Positions 1 through 7,722 of a stretch of 64,000 nucleotides of DNA are shown in pieces (the first letter of the stretch is position 1; each line of letters starts with the position of its first letter). The notes under the pieces are model-generated. The model saw only the letters and a list, made by a program, of their open reading frames with translations, was not told the origin of the DNA and made no database searches. Source of the DNA: Cyanobium sp. Aljojuca 7A6 (GTDB lineage Bacteria > Cyanobacteriota > Cyanobacteriia > PCC-6307 > Cyanobiaceae). The stretch lies in assembly GCF_024346455.1 (NCBI RefSeq), contig NZ_JAGQCY010000004.1, positions 1 to 64,000 of the forward strand, in the 5' to 3' direction. The translations under genes and the position numbers were made by a program.

Positions 1-1
1 G

Positions 2-106
2 AACGCACTGTTGCCGGCCTACCTGCGGATCTATAACGGCTGCAGGTGCCACATGGCCCTCGGTGGCCTCACCCCCCAGCAGCGGCTCGCTGAGCTGCAG
101 GCATGA
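2..106 (+). CDS. IS481-family transposase, C-terminal end only
   Basis: The first 34 codons read as the tail of an integrase-core transposase and end in TGA. The pattern YNGCRCHMALGGLTPQQRL matches the C-terminal signature (YN..R.H.ALGG.TP..) of IS481/IS3-type DDE transposases, which cut and join DNA during insertion-sequence movement. The rest of the gene lies outside the window, so intactness cannot be judged. The stretch right after the stop is probably the IS end, since the downstream PIN gene fragment starts abruptly within 40 bases. Family is clear from the motif; the exact IS name is not. Confidence 0.75.
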   Translation, partial: NALLPAYLRIYNGCRCHMALGGLTPQQRLAELQA

Positions 107-437
107 ACAACCTGGTGGGAAAGCACAACTAGGGCAGGCGCCGCTGGTGCTGGCTCCCGAGCTGATGCTCACGGAAGTGGCGAATGCGCTCTGGAAGCTG
201 CAGCGCGGCGCTGGGCTGGTGGGCATGGATCCCCAGCCGCTGCTGGCGGACGCCGCCGATCTGGTGGATCAGATTGAGCCCGACCGCCATCTGCAGGTGG
301 AAGCCCTGGCCCTGGCCTGCCATCTGAACCATCCCGTCTACGACTGTCTTTACCTGGCCCTGGCCCGGCGGGAAGCGGCTCTGCTTCTCACCGCCGATCA
401 ACGTCTGCGACGGCTTGCCGATCAGGTACTGCCATGA
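63..437 (+). pseudogene. VapC-type PIN toxin, N-terminus lost at IS junction
   Basis: From about base 141 the frame encodes the middle and end of a PIN-domain ribonuclease toxin: LAPELMLTEVANALWKLQ carries the conserved acidic E, and the end holds the HPVYDCLYLALA and LLTADQRL segments with the later catalytic Asp residues. The beginning of the family, with the first catalytic Asp (usually in a short VDxS motif), is missing. It is replaced by residues read out of the transposase tail and IS end in another frame, behind a GTG codon at 63. No antitoxin gene precedes it. The likely history is an insertion that removed the 5' third. A product without the first Asp should not cleave RNA. Confidence 0.7.
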
Positions 438-546
438 ATTGATGGAGACTGGGGCTGCCTGTTCCTGTCCGCAGGCGACGTTCAGACCTCCCAGCTTCAG
501 CCAGCTCCAGGTTGGGGAGCAGCAGCAGGGTGTATGAGGCTCTGAC

Positions 547-587
547 CCATTGTCCAACCTGTACACAATGTACAGGTTGGACAATGG
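547..587. repeat. Perfect 19-bp inverted repeat with 3-nt spacer
   Basis: The arms at 547-565 and 569-587 are exact reverse complements (left arm CCATTGTCCAACCTGTACA) around the spacer CAA. The symmetry stops at the next base on each side. It lies in the 438-973 stretch, which has no intact gene, only gene relics on the minus strand. There is no T-run beside it, so a classical terminator is unlikely. An operator, the end of a lost mobile element, or a palindromic repeat family are possible; sequence alone does not decide. Confidence 0.85.
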
Positions 588-624
588 CTTCTGGCATGGG
601 TGAGTCGACGATCGAGATCCACGA

Positions 625-735
625 CCAAGCCTCGCTGTGTTCACGCATCACCCACTTGAATAGCTCCAGGATGCTGATGGAAGGAACCACCAGGCTCGCC
701 TCGGCATCAAGTCCATCGAGAAACCGCTCACAGGC
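625..735 (-). pseudogene. PIN-domain (VapC-type) fragment
   Basis: The minus-strand frame reads ERFLDGLDAEASLVVPSISI then LELFKWVMREHSE, which resembles the N-terminal third of VapC PIN toxins (variable loop, then a VVPSIS..E helix with the second conserved acid). The expected opening segment with the first Asp is not found upstream, and the frame loses resemblance before the 547-587 palindrome. It is therefore a remnant. The match is by pattern only and short, so the family call is moderately sure. Confidence 0.45.
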
Positions 736-737
736 GT

Positions 738-803
738 TCAGGCCTCCCAGATCTCCGCCAACTCCAGCCTCAGCCCGGGGAATCGCTCGCCAGCCTCCAG
801 CGC
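738..803 (-). pseudogene. Uma2-like (DUF820) C-terminal tail
   Basis: About 20 codons read LEAGERFPGLRLELAEIWEA followed by a stop. This is the way many cyanobacterial Uma2-family (putative restriction-like nuclease) proteins end. Nothing upstream extends it into a full gene. A second, similar segment lies on the same strand at about 481-520 (CTGGAGCTGGCTGAAGC followed by TGGGAGGTCTGAAC), so two Uma2-type ends seem to be buried in this 500-base gap between 438 and 973. Low information content keeps the confidence modest. Confidence 0.35.
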
Positions 804-973
804 GGTGGCGCCGTGGGGGGGTGGCGAGTTCAACCAGCAGATCGGGGCAGAGGGGCGGGAAACTGCGGCCCAGAGACGCTGCCCTGCCTCGCGCGTGGGC
901 CTGGCCGGAGCATGGGCGACTTTAGTAGACTTAACTGAATACCCCAGTCCAATGGCTCCCGGAGGTACATTCA

Positions 974-1165
974 GTGCAAAAGATCAAGTACGTTCATTGG
1001 CAGGAGGATGATTCCTGGCTTGGGTACCTTCAGGAATATCCTGATTACTGGACACAAGGCGACACCCTGACTGATTTAGTTGAGCATCTGAAAGATCTTT
1101 ACCTTGATCTCTCGGGTGGACATATTCCGGGTGCTCGCAAGGTCGGTGAACTAGTCATGCCATGA
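974..1165 (+). CDS. hicB: HicB-type antitoxin
   Basis: This small protein of 63 residues has the compact HicB antitoxin fold signature: YVHWQEDDSWLGYLQEYPDY, then a helix LTDLVEHLKDLYLDL. HicB proteins neutralise the HicA mRNA interferase and usually repress their own operon. The start is a GTG at 974, chosen because GGAGGT lies at 961-966 at good spacing and the protein then begins MQKIKYV like its relatives. The stop overlaps the ATG of the adjacent hicA remnant, the usual translational coupling. The antitoxin looks intact although its partner is frameshifted. Confidence 0.8.
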   Translation: MQKIKYVHWQEDDSWLGYLQEYPDYWTQGDTLTDLVEHLKDLYLDLSGGHIPGARKVGELVMP

Positions 1166-1367
1166 AGCGACTGATCTGATCAGGTCGATCGAACGGGGTA
1201 GATGCGTCCTGGTGCGCCACGGAGGCAAACACGATTGGTATCGAAATCCAGTTACAGGTGTCTCGCAGCCTGTGCCATGGCATCGAGAGATCAAGGAACC
1301 GCTTGCACGCCGCATTATCCGCCTCCTGTTGGATAGCTCAATAGAACCTACCAGCGGCGATGACTGA
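1162..1367 (+). pseudogene. hicA: HicA mRNA interferase, frameshifted near its start
   Basis: The ATG at 1162 gives only MKRLI before TGA. One frame over, from about 1164, the sequence reads TDLIRSIERGRCVLVRHGGK followed by HDWYRNPVTG and PVPWHREIK, which is the whole HicA family pattern, including the GGxHxxxxxP region with its catalytic His. It runs to a TGA at 1365-1367. The shifted frame has no start codon of its own after the TAG at 1152. A one-base deletion after codon 3 would explain it, so the toxin should not be made unless there is frameshifting or a sequencing error. Confidence 0.75.
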
Positions 1368-1588
1368 CTGTCCGCAGAACAATGCCGTACACCAGACCCG
1401 CCACCAAGACGATCTGGTAGCACTTTTACCACTCTGCGGGCTGGTGCTCGGGGTTGCATCGCGCTCCAAGTCGTTCGGATTGACCATCGCCGTGATGTCT
1501 ACTGCTGAGCAGGCAGATCAGACAGATCGTTCGCGGCCAGGCTGGATGCTCCTTACGGCGCTTTGGTTCGCTGCCCCTGGCGCGCGAC

Positions 1589-2188
1589 GTGCTGGATGAG
1601 GTGATGCGTGGCTACCGGCGCCCCAACGACAAGGTGAGCGAATGGATTCGGGAAGGGGCGCTGCAGCCGCTGCGGCGCGGCCTTTACCTGGCTGGACCAG
1701 GCCTGCGGACCAGCCCCGCCTGCCTGCCCCTGCTGGCCAACCATCTCTATGGCCCTTCCTATGTTTCCCTCGACTTTGCCCTGGCGTTCCATAGTCTGAT
1801 CCCGGAGGGGGTCGCGGAGGTCACCTCCGTGACGCTGAAACCAGCCCGCAGGATCAGCAACGGCCTGGGGCGGTTCTCGTATCACCATCTGCCGTTGCGC
1901 TACTACGGGATTGGGCAGCAGCTGGGCGTGGACGCTGCGGGTCTGAGTTTTCTGATCGCCACTCCCACCAAGGCCCTGTGCGATCGGCTGGTGCTCAGCC
2001 GGCAGCTTCCGGTGTTGTCGCGGACGGCGATGCGACAGTGGTTGCTGGAGGATCTGAGGATCGATCTTGAAGGCCTCGTCCAGCTCAACCTGGATGTCAT
2101 CGGCCAGTGCCAGGCGAGCGGCTACAAGCGACGCCAGCTGGGAACACTGCTGAAGGTGATCGCCTCCCTGCAACAGGCGCTGGGCTGA
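1589..2188 (+). CDS. AbiEi-type antitoxin (type IV TA / abortive infection)
   Basis: AbiEi proteins are DNA-binding antitoxins that repress the abiE operon and oppose the nucleotidyltransferase AbiEii. Here the N-terminal winged-helix part reads YRRPNDKVSEWIREGALQPL and RRGLYL, followed by the usual YGPSYVSLDFALAFHSLIPE core. The first usable start is GTG at 1589. Family resemblance (RFGSLPLARD) continues upstream of it without an in-frame ATG, so the true N-terminus may be damaged or start at a rare codon. The stop overlaps the next gene's ATG (TGATG). I see no other gene in 1368-1588. Confidence 0.7.
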   Translation: MLDEVMRGYRRPNDKVSEWIREGALQPLRRGLYLAGPGLRTSPACLPLLANHLYGPSYVSLDFALAFHSLIPEGVAEVTSVTLKPARRISNGLGRFSYHHLPLRYYGIGQQLGVDAAGLSFLIATPTKALCDRLVLSRQLPVLSRTAMRQWLLEDLRIDLEGLVQLNLDVIGQCQASGYKRRQLGTLLKVIASLQQALG

Positions 2189-2790
2189 TGCAGGAGAAAT
2201 CAGTGAACAGCGTGGTGGAACAGATGTTGCGGCGCGTACCGCAGGAGAGCGAGAAGCAGACAACCAGCCCCAGCCCGATTCTTTCCGCTTTCATCAAGGC
2301 CAGCACGACGATTGTTCAGCTGGCCATCACTGGGTCGACGACCCTCAGGATCAAGTTCGAGGTGGATACCGATCCTCCGCTTGGATTCAGCACCGAGGAG
2401 CAGCTGCTGCTTCAGCCCTATTCGTGTTACGTGAAGTGTTTCAGCCTGCCCGATCTGTTCGCCGGCAAGATGCATGCGGTTCTCTTCCGTCAATGGCAGC
2501 AGCGCGTCAAGGGCCGCGATTGGTTCGATCTGGAGTGGTACGTGCGTGGTGGTATCCCCCTGCATCTCGATCATCAGGCCGAGCGTGCGCGCCAAAGCGG
2601 CCATTGGCCTCTGGATCAGCCGTTCTCAGCCAGGTCACTGCAAGCCCTGCTGGCTGAACGGATCGGCCGCCTGGATGTCGCCAACGCCCGCCTCGATATC
2701 GAACGTTTCATCGCCCAGCCCGAATCCTTGGCGATCTGGTCGCAGGATTACTTCCAGCAGCTGGCACAGCGTGTGGTGCTGGCCACGTAG
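2188..2790 (+). pseudogene. AbiEii nucleotidyltransferase toxin lacking its catalytic core
   Basis: The frame keeps the C-terminal two thirds of an AbiEii/AbiGii toxin: FEVDTDPPLGFSTEEQLLL, then FSLPDLFAGKMHAVLFRQW and VKGRDWFDLEWYV, then a helical end. Just after the start (MQEKSVNSVVEQMLRR) the sequence jumps to this region. The GG.AL....SDDLDF-type nucleotidyltransferase motif that holds the metal-binding Asp residues is absent. An in-frame internal deletion of roughly a hundred codons would explain both the intact frame and the lost active site. It is overlapped by the antitoxin stop. Catalysis is not expected. Confidence 0.65.
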
Positions 2791-2798
2791 CATTACCT

Positions 2799-3209
2799 GT
2801 GGGGTTGCAGAGAGAGCTGATGGAGAGCGCCGCCCTGGTCGGGGCCCGGCACCATCGCAGTGCCGCCGAGCAGATTGAATACTGGGCAGCCCTGGGTCGC
2901 CAGGTGGCTCGGGTGCTTGACCCAGACAGCCTGTTCGATGTGGCCGCGGGACTGACACGCCTTCGGCTTGAGCCCGTTGTTGCACCGATCGTTGGCCCAG
3001 GGCAGGTGTTTGCGGCGCTGAATGCCGATCGCGTGTCCGGCACTCTGGTCGAAGCCGTGAGTACGGCGGCCTTCCGCTATCAGGCCTCCATCAGCCAACC
3101 TGGCCACCTGGACCAGATCGGCCCCGACGGCAAGCGGCTCGTGGGGACGTTTCGCCATGGGTCGTTTGAGCTGATCGAAAACGAACGCTCTAGCGGCTCG
3201 GCGTGTTGA
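2799..3209 (+). CDS. ParD-like antitoxin of a zeta-toxin pair
   Basis: The N-terminal segment ELMESAALVGARHHRSAAEQ followed by IEYWAALGRQV is the hallmark of the ParD-like antitoxin family that often sits upstream of zeta-type kinases in cyanobacteria. The rest of the protein (136 residues in all) is typical for the longer members of the family. The start is doubtful. GTG at 2799 gives VGLQREL, but the upstream codons (VALPVGLQ) look like family sequence whose ATG has mutated. Its stop overlaps the toxin frame by 7 bases, suggesting coupling. Confidence 0.6.
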   Translation: MGLQRELMESAALVGARHHRSAAEQIEYWAALGRQVARVLDPDSLFDVAAGLTRLRLEPVVAPIVGPGQVFAALNADRVSGTLVEAVSTAAFRYQASISQPGHLDQIGPDGKRLVGTFRHGSFELIENERSSGSAC

Positions 3210-3622
3210 CCCAGCCCAGGCAGCTTTGGATGCTGGTGGGGGGCAATGGAGCTGGAAAATCAACGTTCTATCGCCTCTATCTCCAGCCTCTTGGCGTGCC
3301 GTTTGTGAATGCCGAGGTGATCGCCCGAGTTGCCTATCCCAACGCTCCTGAGGCGCACAGTTATGACGCGGCCAAGCTGGCTGAAGAGCAGCGGCAGAAC
3401 CTGCTGCTCAGATCCAAGGTGGACTTCGTCGGTCGCGCCAAGTCCCTCGGCTACCAGGTGATCATGGTGATGATTCACCTCGAAAGTCCAGCCTTGAACC
3501 TGGCGCGCATCAGCGAAGGCGATTTTGATGTCCCGGCTGGCAAGGTGGTGAGCCGTCTCCTCAGGCTGCTGAGGCACGTGAGAGCGACGTTGCCTTGGCG
3601 TTTGGGTTGTGGGCAGCCGTGA
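3203..3622 (+). pseudogene. Zeta-toxin-like kinase, internally deleted and truncated
   Basis: Zeta toxins phosphorylate UDP-N-acetylglucosamine precursors. The P-loop LVGGNGAGKSTFYRLYL and the following PFVNAEVIAR are well kept. The usual stretch with the FETVFSHPSK-type motif between the two helices seems shortened: the frame passes from EEQRQNLLLRS directly into KVDFVGRAKSLGYQV. The tail, starting HVRATLP, breaks off into residues that do not resemble the family. The end overlaps the fragment of a vapC gene on the other strand, which marks the recombination point. The GTG start at 3203 is the only choice. I consider it non-functional. Confidence 0.55.
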
Positions 3623-3656
3623 ACAGGACATTGGCATCCAGCAACAGTCGCGTCAC
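3561..3656 (-). pseudogene. vapC: VapC toxin cut to its first ~20 codons
   Basis: On the minus strand a GTG overlapping the vapB stop opens the frame VTRLLLDANVLFTAAHNPNA, the standard beginning of a PIN-domain VapC with the first catalytic Asp. After roughly KA the frame runs into the zeta-toxin sequence of the opposite strand and stops at 3561. Everything carrying the other acidic residues is gone. The deletion joined this stub to the zeta fragment end to end. Confidence 0.65.
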
Positions 3657-3913
3657 CGACCGCTGAGCCGCTGGAGGATCGCATCGCGCTCAGCGGATGG
3701 GAGCGCATCGGCGCTGTCCCACTCCTGGATCTGGGCGTCGCTGTGGTGGTGGAGTTCCACTATGGCGGCCGGCTTCAGACGCAGCTCACCGTCCAACTCC
3801 TCAACGATCAGGGCACTGCCTGGGGTGATGCCGAGATGCTTGCGCATCCCAGCCGGCAAGGTGATCTGGCCGCGGCTGGACATCGTGAGCACATCGCGTT
3901 TGAGGCCACCCAT
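3653..3913 (-). CDS. vapB: AbrB/VapB-type antitoxin
   Basis: Residues 7-50 form a swapped-hairpin AbrB DNA-binding domain: VLTMSSRGQITLPAGMRKHL followed by GITPGSALIVEE. Such VapB proteins bind their own promoter and block a PIN-domain toxin. The C-terminal part (HHHSDAQIQEWDSAD) would be the toxin-binding tail. The gene is complete (86 residues), but the toxin downstream, with overlapping start, is reduced to a stub. It is therefore an orphan antitoxin, unless it acts on another VapC. Confidence 0.7.
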   Translation of the reverse strand: MGGLKRDVLTMSSRGQITLPAGMRKHLGITPGSALIVEELDGELRLKPAAIVELHHHSDAQIQEWDSADALPSAERDAILQRLSGR

Positions 3914-3999
3914 GCAGCCCTCCAGTGGCAGAAATTCAGAATTTCACCCTACGGCCGGCGCCGTGCACAAATGAAGCCACTTCCTCCTGCCGCTGTCCG

Positions 4000-4191
4000 C
4001 CGCCCTCGCTCAGGCCTCTGTTCGACGACAATCTTGTTGAGGGGTTCGGCCATATGGATGACATCAACGCACGCCTCGACATCAAACTCTTCATCGCCAA
4101 CCCTGAACCGATGGCGTTCTGGTTGCAGCATCAAGTCCAGCAACCATGTGCAGCGCAAGGGGAAGGTCAGTCGGTTTGGTGTCAACGATAG
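4000..4191 (+). pseudogene. C-terminal remnant of a second AbiEii-type toxin
   Basis: The segment GHMDDINARLDIKLFIANPE aligns by eye with GRLDVANARLDIERFIAQPE near the end of the AbiEii gene at 2188-2790, and the following AFWLQHQVQQ matches AIWSQDYFQQ. Nothing upstream (back to vapB at 3913) restores the remainder of the toxin. It is thus a divergent remnant of another abiE-type locus rather than a recent copy. I see no gene in 4192-4437. Confidence 0.5.
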
Positions 4192-4437
4192 AGGTGGTTG
4201 CCTATCGAATCTTTCATGCAGGCACGAAAGGAGTATCAGAAATAGTATCAAGAAATGGTGTCGATGCTGATCTGAGTTGCGTCGGCATTGACTTGCCGAG
4301 CTCCGGCTGCCGCTTTCCTGACAGGTAGCACGTCAAGTGCCAAGGGACTGATGTCAGACCGTGAGCACGGCTACCCGAGCCTTGCCTGAAAGAGCATCCC
4401 TGGCTAAAGTCCGGCATAAATAACAAAGTGAAAGGCC

Positions 4438-5175
4438 ATGTCGATTGAATCCTTGCGTGAGGTAATGATAGCTGCAGGGACTGCCGCGCAAACAGATAAA
4501 ATATCCCATCATCATTACGAAAGGCCATATTCCAAATGTCTACAGAGTTTCAGGGAACAAGAAGAGTTTGCGATGCTTGAGATCGGATATGGAACCGGTG
4601 CCGGAGTCAACTTCTGGCGAACCGTCTTTCCAGGTGCGTTTGTCTATTGCTTTGATCGTGACTACGAAGGAGGAGACGAAAGACTACAAGTGATGAAAGT
4701 TGACCAATCTGACTTGGATAGCCTGCGACAAGGTGTTGGGCAGATTGCGCATCCTATTGATTTGATTATCGACGATGGTTCCCATCATCCATCGCATCAG
4801 TTGCTGACATTTTCTTATCTTTTCCAAGAGCTATTGAGAGGCGAAGGCATTTATGCTATTGAGGACATCGAAACGTCTTATTGGCGGAATGGATCACTCT
4901 ATGGGTATGCAACAAACTATGGGCTCAACGATCCCTGGTCGACCATGGAGGCTTTCAAGACAGCCGCAGATTATGTCAATAAGAAATTCTTGTGCGATGA
5001 AGACAAAAATCTTCTCCAGTATAGAATGATGAGCATTGGCTTTGATCCGCAAGCCGTTGGAATGATTGATAGTATTCGCTTCTCACAGAATTGTATCTTA
5101 ATTGATAAGAGTAATTTGTCTGATCTGCAGATCACTCCATATGGCAACGAGATGGGCTCAAGAAGATTCTTTTGA
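4438..5175 (+). CDS. Class I SAM-dependent methyltransferase-like protein
   Basis: The Rossmann core starts with MLEIGYGTGAGVNFWRTVFP (SAM-binding glycine loop), followed by VYCFDRD with the acidic residue that holds the SAM ribose, and LIIDDGSHHPSHQLLTF, a metal-site-like motif seen in sugar and antibiotic O-methyltransferases of the MycE/cephalosporin-hydroxylase type. No signal peptide or membrane segment is visible. The gene is clearly AT-richer than the housekeeping genes and faces the SPINDLY-type gene at 5257, so it belongs to the same acquired island. A glycan or peptide substrate is plausible but unproven. Confidence 0.55.
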   Translation: MSIESLREVMIAAGTAAQTDKISHHHYERPYSKCLQSFREQEEFAMLEIGYGTGAGVNFWRTVFPGAFVYCFDRDYEGGDERLQVMKVDQSDLDSLRQGVGQIAHPIDLIIDDGSHHPSHQLLTFSYLFQELLRGEGIYAIEDIETSYWRNGSLYGYATNYGLNDPWSTMEAFKTAADYVNKKFLCDEDKNLLQYRMMSIGFDPQAVGMIDSIRFSQNCILIDKSNLSDLQITPYGNEMGSRRFF

Positions 5176-5256
5176 TCTCAATCAAAACTTATCCTGAGCC
5201 TTGGTTGGGCTGCATTGGACGAAAGTCTATAATGCCTGCGCATAAATAATGAGCGG

Positions 5257-7407
5257 TCATTTGTTTGCCTCTAGGCATTCTGACTGCTTAAGCCCAGTGA
5301 CAGTGAGGCAAAACTCTTCAAAATGGCGAACATAATCAGCCCTATTGACAACGCGATGCCGTTGACAAAGAATCTGCTTTCTTAAGCTATTTCTCTTGTC
5401 ATCATTCTCTAGTAAATCATGAACGATCTCAACATACTCGGAGTTCGATCTTGCAATGGGAGGATCGAAAATTCCCATTTCACGGTAACCTGAGGAAACT
5501 ACTCTGGAACGAAGATATCGCCCTTCCAAGGTGACTATTGGTGTGCCTGCGAGAACTGCTTCAAAAAATGTAATGCCACTTCCATAATAAATAGGATCTA
5601 ACAAAATGTCCATACATTTACAGAGTGCCTGATACTCCCCGCGTTGCATTTTTGTGAGAACAAGCGTCTGCTCTTTCGCAGTTGGAGCGAACGAGCCAAG
5701 TCGATGAAGGAAAAGCTCGGTGGAGCAGCTATATGTATCTTCAACAAAAACAAAGATTGCATCAGGGTTCCGAATGGCAACTGCTTCTAGAAGAAGATCA
5801 AAGTCTGGATGGAGTTTATGTAGGGATTGCAGGCAGCCAATCAGCTTACAGTGATATGGAAGAAAGAAATACTCTCTTCCAACTTCTGGTGTGTCTAGAG
5901 AATCCGAGTAAAAACAGCAGGGCAACCCTCCTGGCAGTCGAATAAGCTTTTCCGTGTAAAGTTCCTCGGCTCCGTCAGGCTCAACCCCTTCTGCAGATAT
6001 ATAGTAGTCTACATAGCTACTGCCAGATGTATGTGGAATTCCCCAGCCCGTAATCTGAATAGGTGATGCTCTGAAGAAGGGATAGAGAAAGTCAAAGTGT
6101 GACATGCCAAGATCAGTAAAGAATAGGATGTCTAGCTGAAGATCATGCAACTGAGCGTAGATGCTGTATAGATCGTTAGTGAGAGTAACAATCTCATCAG
6201 CAAAGGAGTTAATCTCGTCTTTCACTGCGTCATCTATGCTGCCGATTCCATGGATCAAAATGACTTGAAACTGGCCTCGATCCAAGAATCGGATTAAGCC
6301 CTGAAAAGCCATTGTATTGCTGTGTCCATAGAAATAACTTGAGAGAAATCCAATTCTAATCTTTGCTTCCTGATCTTTGCTGACTAGTGGTGACGAGCTA
6401 GTAGCTTTTGCTCTTTTCTTGATAAACTCAGAAAGTAGTGGGTCGGCAAGTCTTCTCATGAGAGTCGAATATCTTTCGAGTAGGCCGCGATCGTTCTGGT
6501 TGTGGTAAGCAAGGGTAAATGTATGAAGGGAAACTGGATGCTGCGTAATTAATTGCAAACTTGGCATAGATTCTGCTTTGCATAGGCCTTCTTCAAACTG
6601 AACTCGGCATTCTGCAATCTGCTCAGCGGAAGTTGGAATGACCGGGAAAAGAAGATACTGGTTAAGCAGTAATATGGCAGACTCTGGAAAAAACATAGAA
6701 GCAGCGTGCATGGCCTCCGAGCACTTTGTGATGTCAGATAGAAGAAAGTAGATACTCGCCATCTTGCATCTGTAGATCAGGTTATAAGGCTGAAGAGTTA
6801 TTGCAGTTCTGATCATTGCAAGTCCGTCTTCAAGTCTGTTGCTGGCAAGTAATATCTCACACATTAATGCATAGACTTCAGCTTCGGAATCCTCTGCTTT
6901 TGCCGCACACTGAAGGGTGCGAAGGGCTTCCATGTCTTTGCCTTCGTGCCGTAGAAGTCGCGCGCTCGCGAGATAGTATGTTTGCGTTAATTGCAATGAT
7001 CTTTGCCAATCTCGCAAGATGGAGTGGCATTTGTCAATGTCTGTCTTTGCAAAAGAGCATTCAAACCGGCCGTTCCAGGCGGCATCGTTGTCTGCGTCTT
7101 GTTCTAAGACTGTGAAATACTCTTGATCAGAAGCTGAATACTCTGCTAGTGCGAAAAGGGTATTGGCGAGATTCTGGCGCGCTGGAAGATAAGTTGAATC
7201 GGCATCAATAGCTCTTAGAAGATACTTCTTAGCTGCTCGTAAATGTCCCAATTGATGCAGGCATGAGCCAAGGTTGCTGAGCGCTTTGGTGTGGTATTCT
7301 TTGTCATTCAGAAGGCGCACTAAACATTGAATCGCCTTGCTGTAATCGCAATTCTCGAAGTGAGACTTGGCAGTTGCGAACAAGTCGTCGCGGTCATTGA
7401 GTTGCAC
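5257..7407 (-). CDS. TPR protein with SPINDLY/OGT-type glycosyltransferase domain
   Basis: The first ~300 residues are tetratricopeptide repeats (for example HTKALSNLGSCLHQLGHLRA and YLPARQNLANTLFALAEYSA). From about residue 345 an OGT-like glycosyltransferase (GT41) begins with IRIGFLSSYFYGHSNTMAF and ends with a nucleotide-sugar site of the usual form, YYGSGITFFEAVLAGTPIVT. Such enzymes move a sugar from a UDP-sugar to Ser/Thr of proteins in the cytoplasm. The start is a GTG at 7407 with GAGG about 10 bases upstream. It lies 315 bases downstream of the pilin gene on the same strand, beyond the pilin terminator. Its low GC matches the neighbouring methyltransferase. Target protein unknown; the pilin is the obvious candidate. 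Confidence 0.8.
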   Translation of the reverse strand: MQLNDRDDLFATAKSHFENCDYSKAIQCLVRLLNDKEYHTKALSNLGSCLHQLGHLRAAKKYLLRAIDADSTYLPARQNLANTLFALAEYSASDQEYFTVLEQDADNDAAWNGRFECSFAKTDIDKCHSILRDWQRSLQLTQTYYLASARLLRHEGKDMEALRTLQCAAKAEDSEAEVYALMCEILLASNRLEDGLAMIRTAITLQPYNLIYRCKMASIYFLLSDITKCSEAMHAASMFFPESAILLLNQYLLFPVIPTSAEQIAECRVQFEEGLCKAESMPSLQLITQHPVSLHTFTLAYHNQNDRGLLERYSTLMRRLADPLLSEFIKKRAKATSSSPLVSKDQEAKIRIGFLSSYFYGHSNTMAFQGLIRFLDRGQFQVILIHGIGSIDDAVKDEINSFADEIVTLTNDLYSIYAQLHDLQLDILFFTDLGMSHFDFLYPFFRASPIQITGWGIPHTSGSSYVDYYISAEGVEPDGAEELYTEKLIRLPGGLPCCFYSDSLDTPEVGREYFFLPYHCKLIGCLQSLHKLHPDFDLLLEAVAIRNPDAIFVFVEDTYSCSTELFLHRLGSFAPTAKEQTLVLTKMQRGEYQALCKCMDILLDPIYYGSGITFFEAVLAGTPIVTLEGRYLRSRVVSSGYREMGIFDPPIARSNSEYVEIVHDLLENDDKRNSLRKQILCQRHRVVNRADYVRHFEEFCLTVTGLKQSECLEANK

Positions 7408-7673
7408 AGTGCTTTTCCTCTTTACTGACTAATAGCGAAAATAGCAACAAAGAGCGATTGGGCTAGGCACTTTGCTCGTTGCCTTGGCTTGAGTTGAACT
7501 ATTAGGTACGCGCCAACAATTTCAGATCTAACGTTCGCATTGATGGCTGACTCTAAGTGATGAAGTAGTCTAGTCTCTCCTGCCTCTCTTTGTGGATTGA
7601 ATGTAATGCTTTCTACTGGTTGGCGGCAAGGGTAAGGTGCTGGGTGGTGAAGCGGTAATACGTGACCATAAAA

Positions 7674-7693
7674 AAGGGGCATAAATGCCCCTT
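7674..7693 (-). terminator. Rho-independent terminator of the pilin gene
   Basis: Read on the minus strand, AAGGGGCAT TT ATGCCCCTT forms a 9-bp stem with a 2-base loop as written, followed directly by a run of T. It starts 30 bases past the pilin stop. This should give strong pilin mRNA its own end and separate it from the glycosyltransferase gene. The remainder of the 7408-7722 gap contains only a short open frame with no recognisable features and presumably the glycosyltransferase promoter. Confidence 0.85.
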
Positions 7694-7722
7694 GCAGAAG
7701 TCAAAGATTGAATATTCTAGTA

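Noticed and set aside
129-690. Two minus-strand frames at 129-644 and 388-690 as full genes
   Set aside because: Only a short segment (625-735) shows PIN-domain character; the remainder is antisense to the VapC fragment or runs through the palindrome.
7422-7682. 86-codon open frame upstream of the glycosyltransferase
   Set aside because: It begins inside the pilin terminator hairpin and has no ribosome site or family features; the region is better read as terminator plus promoter.
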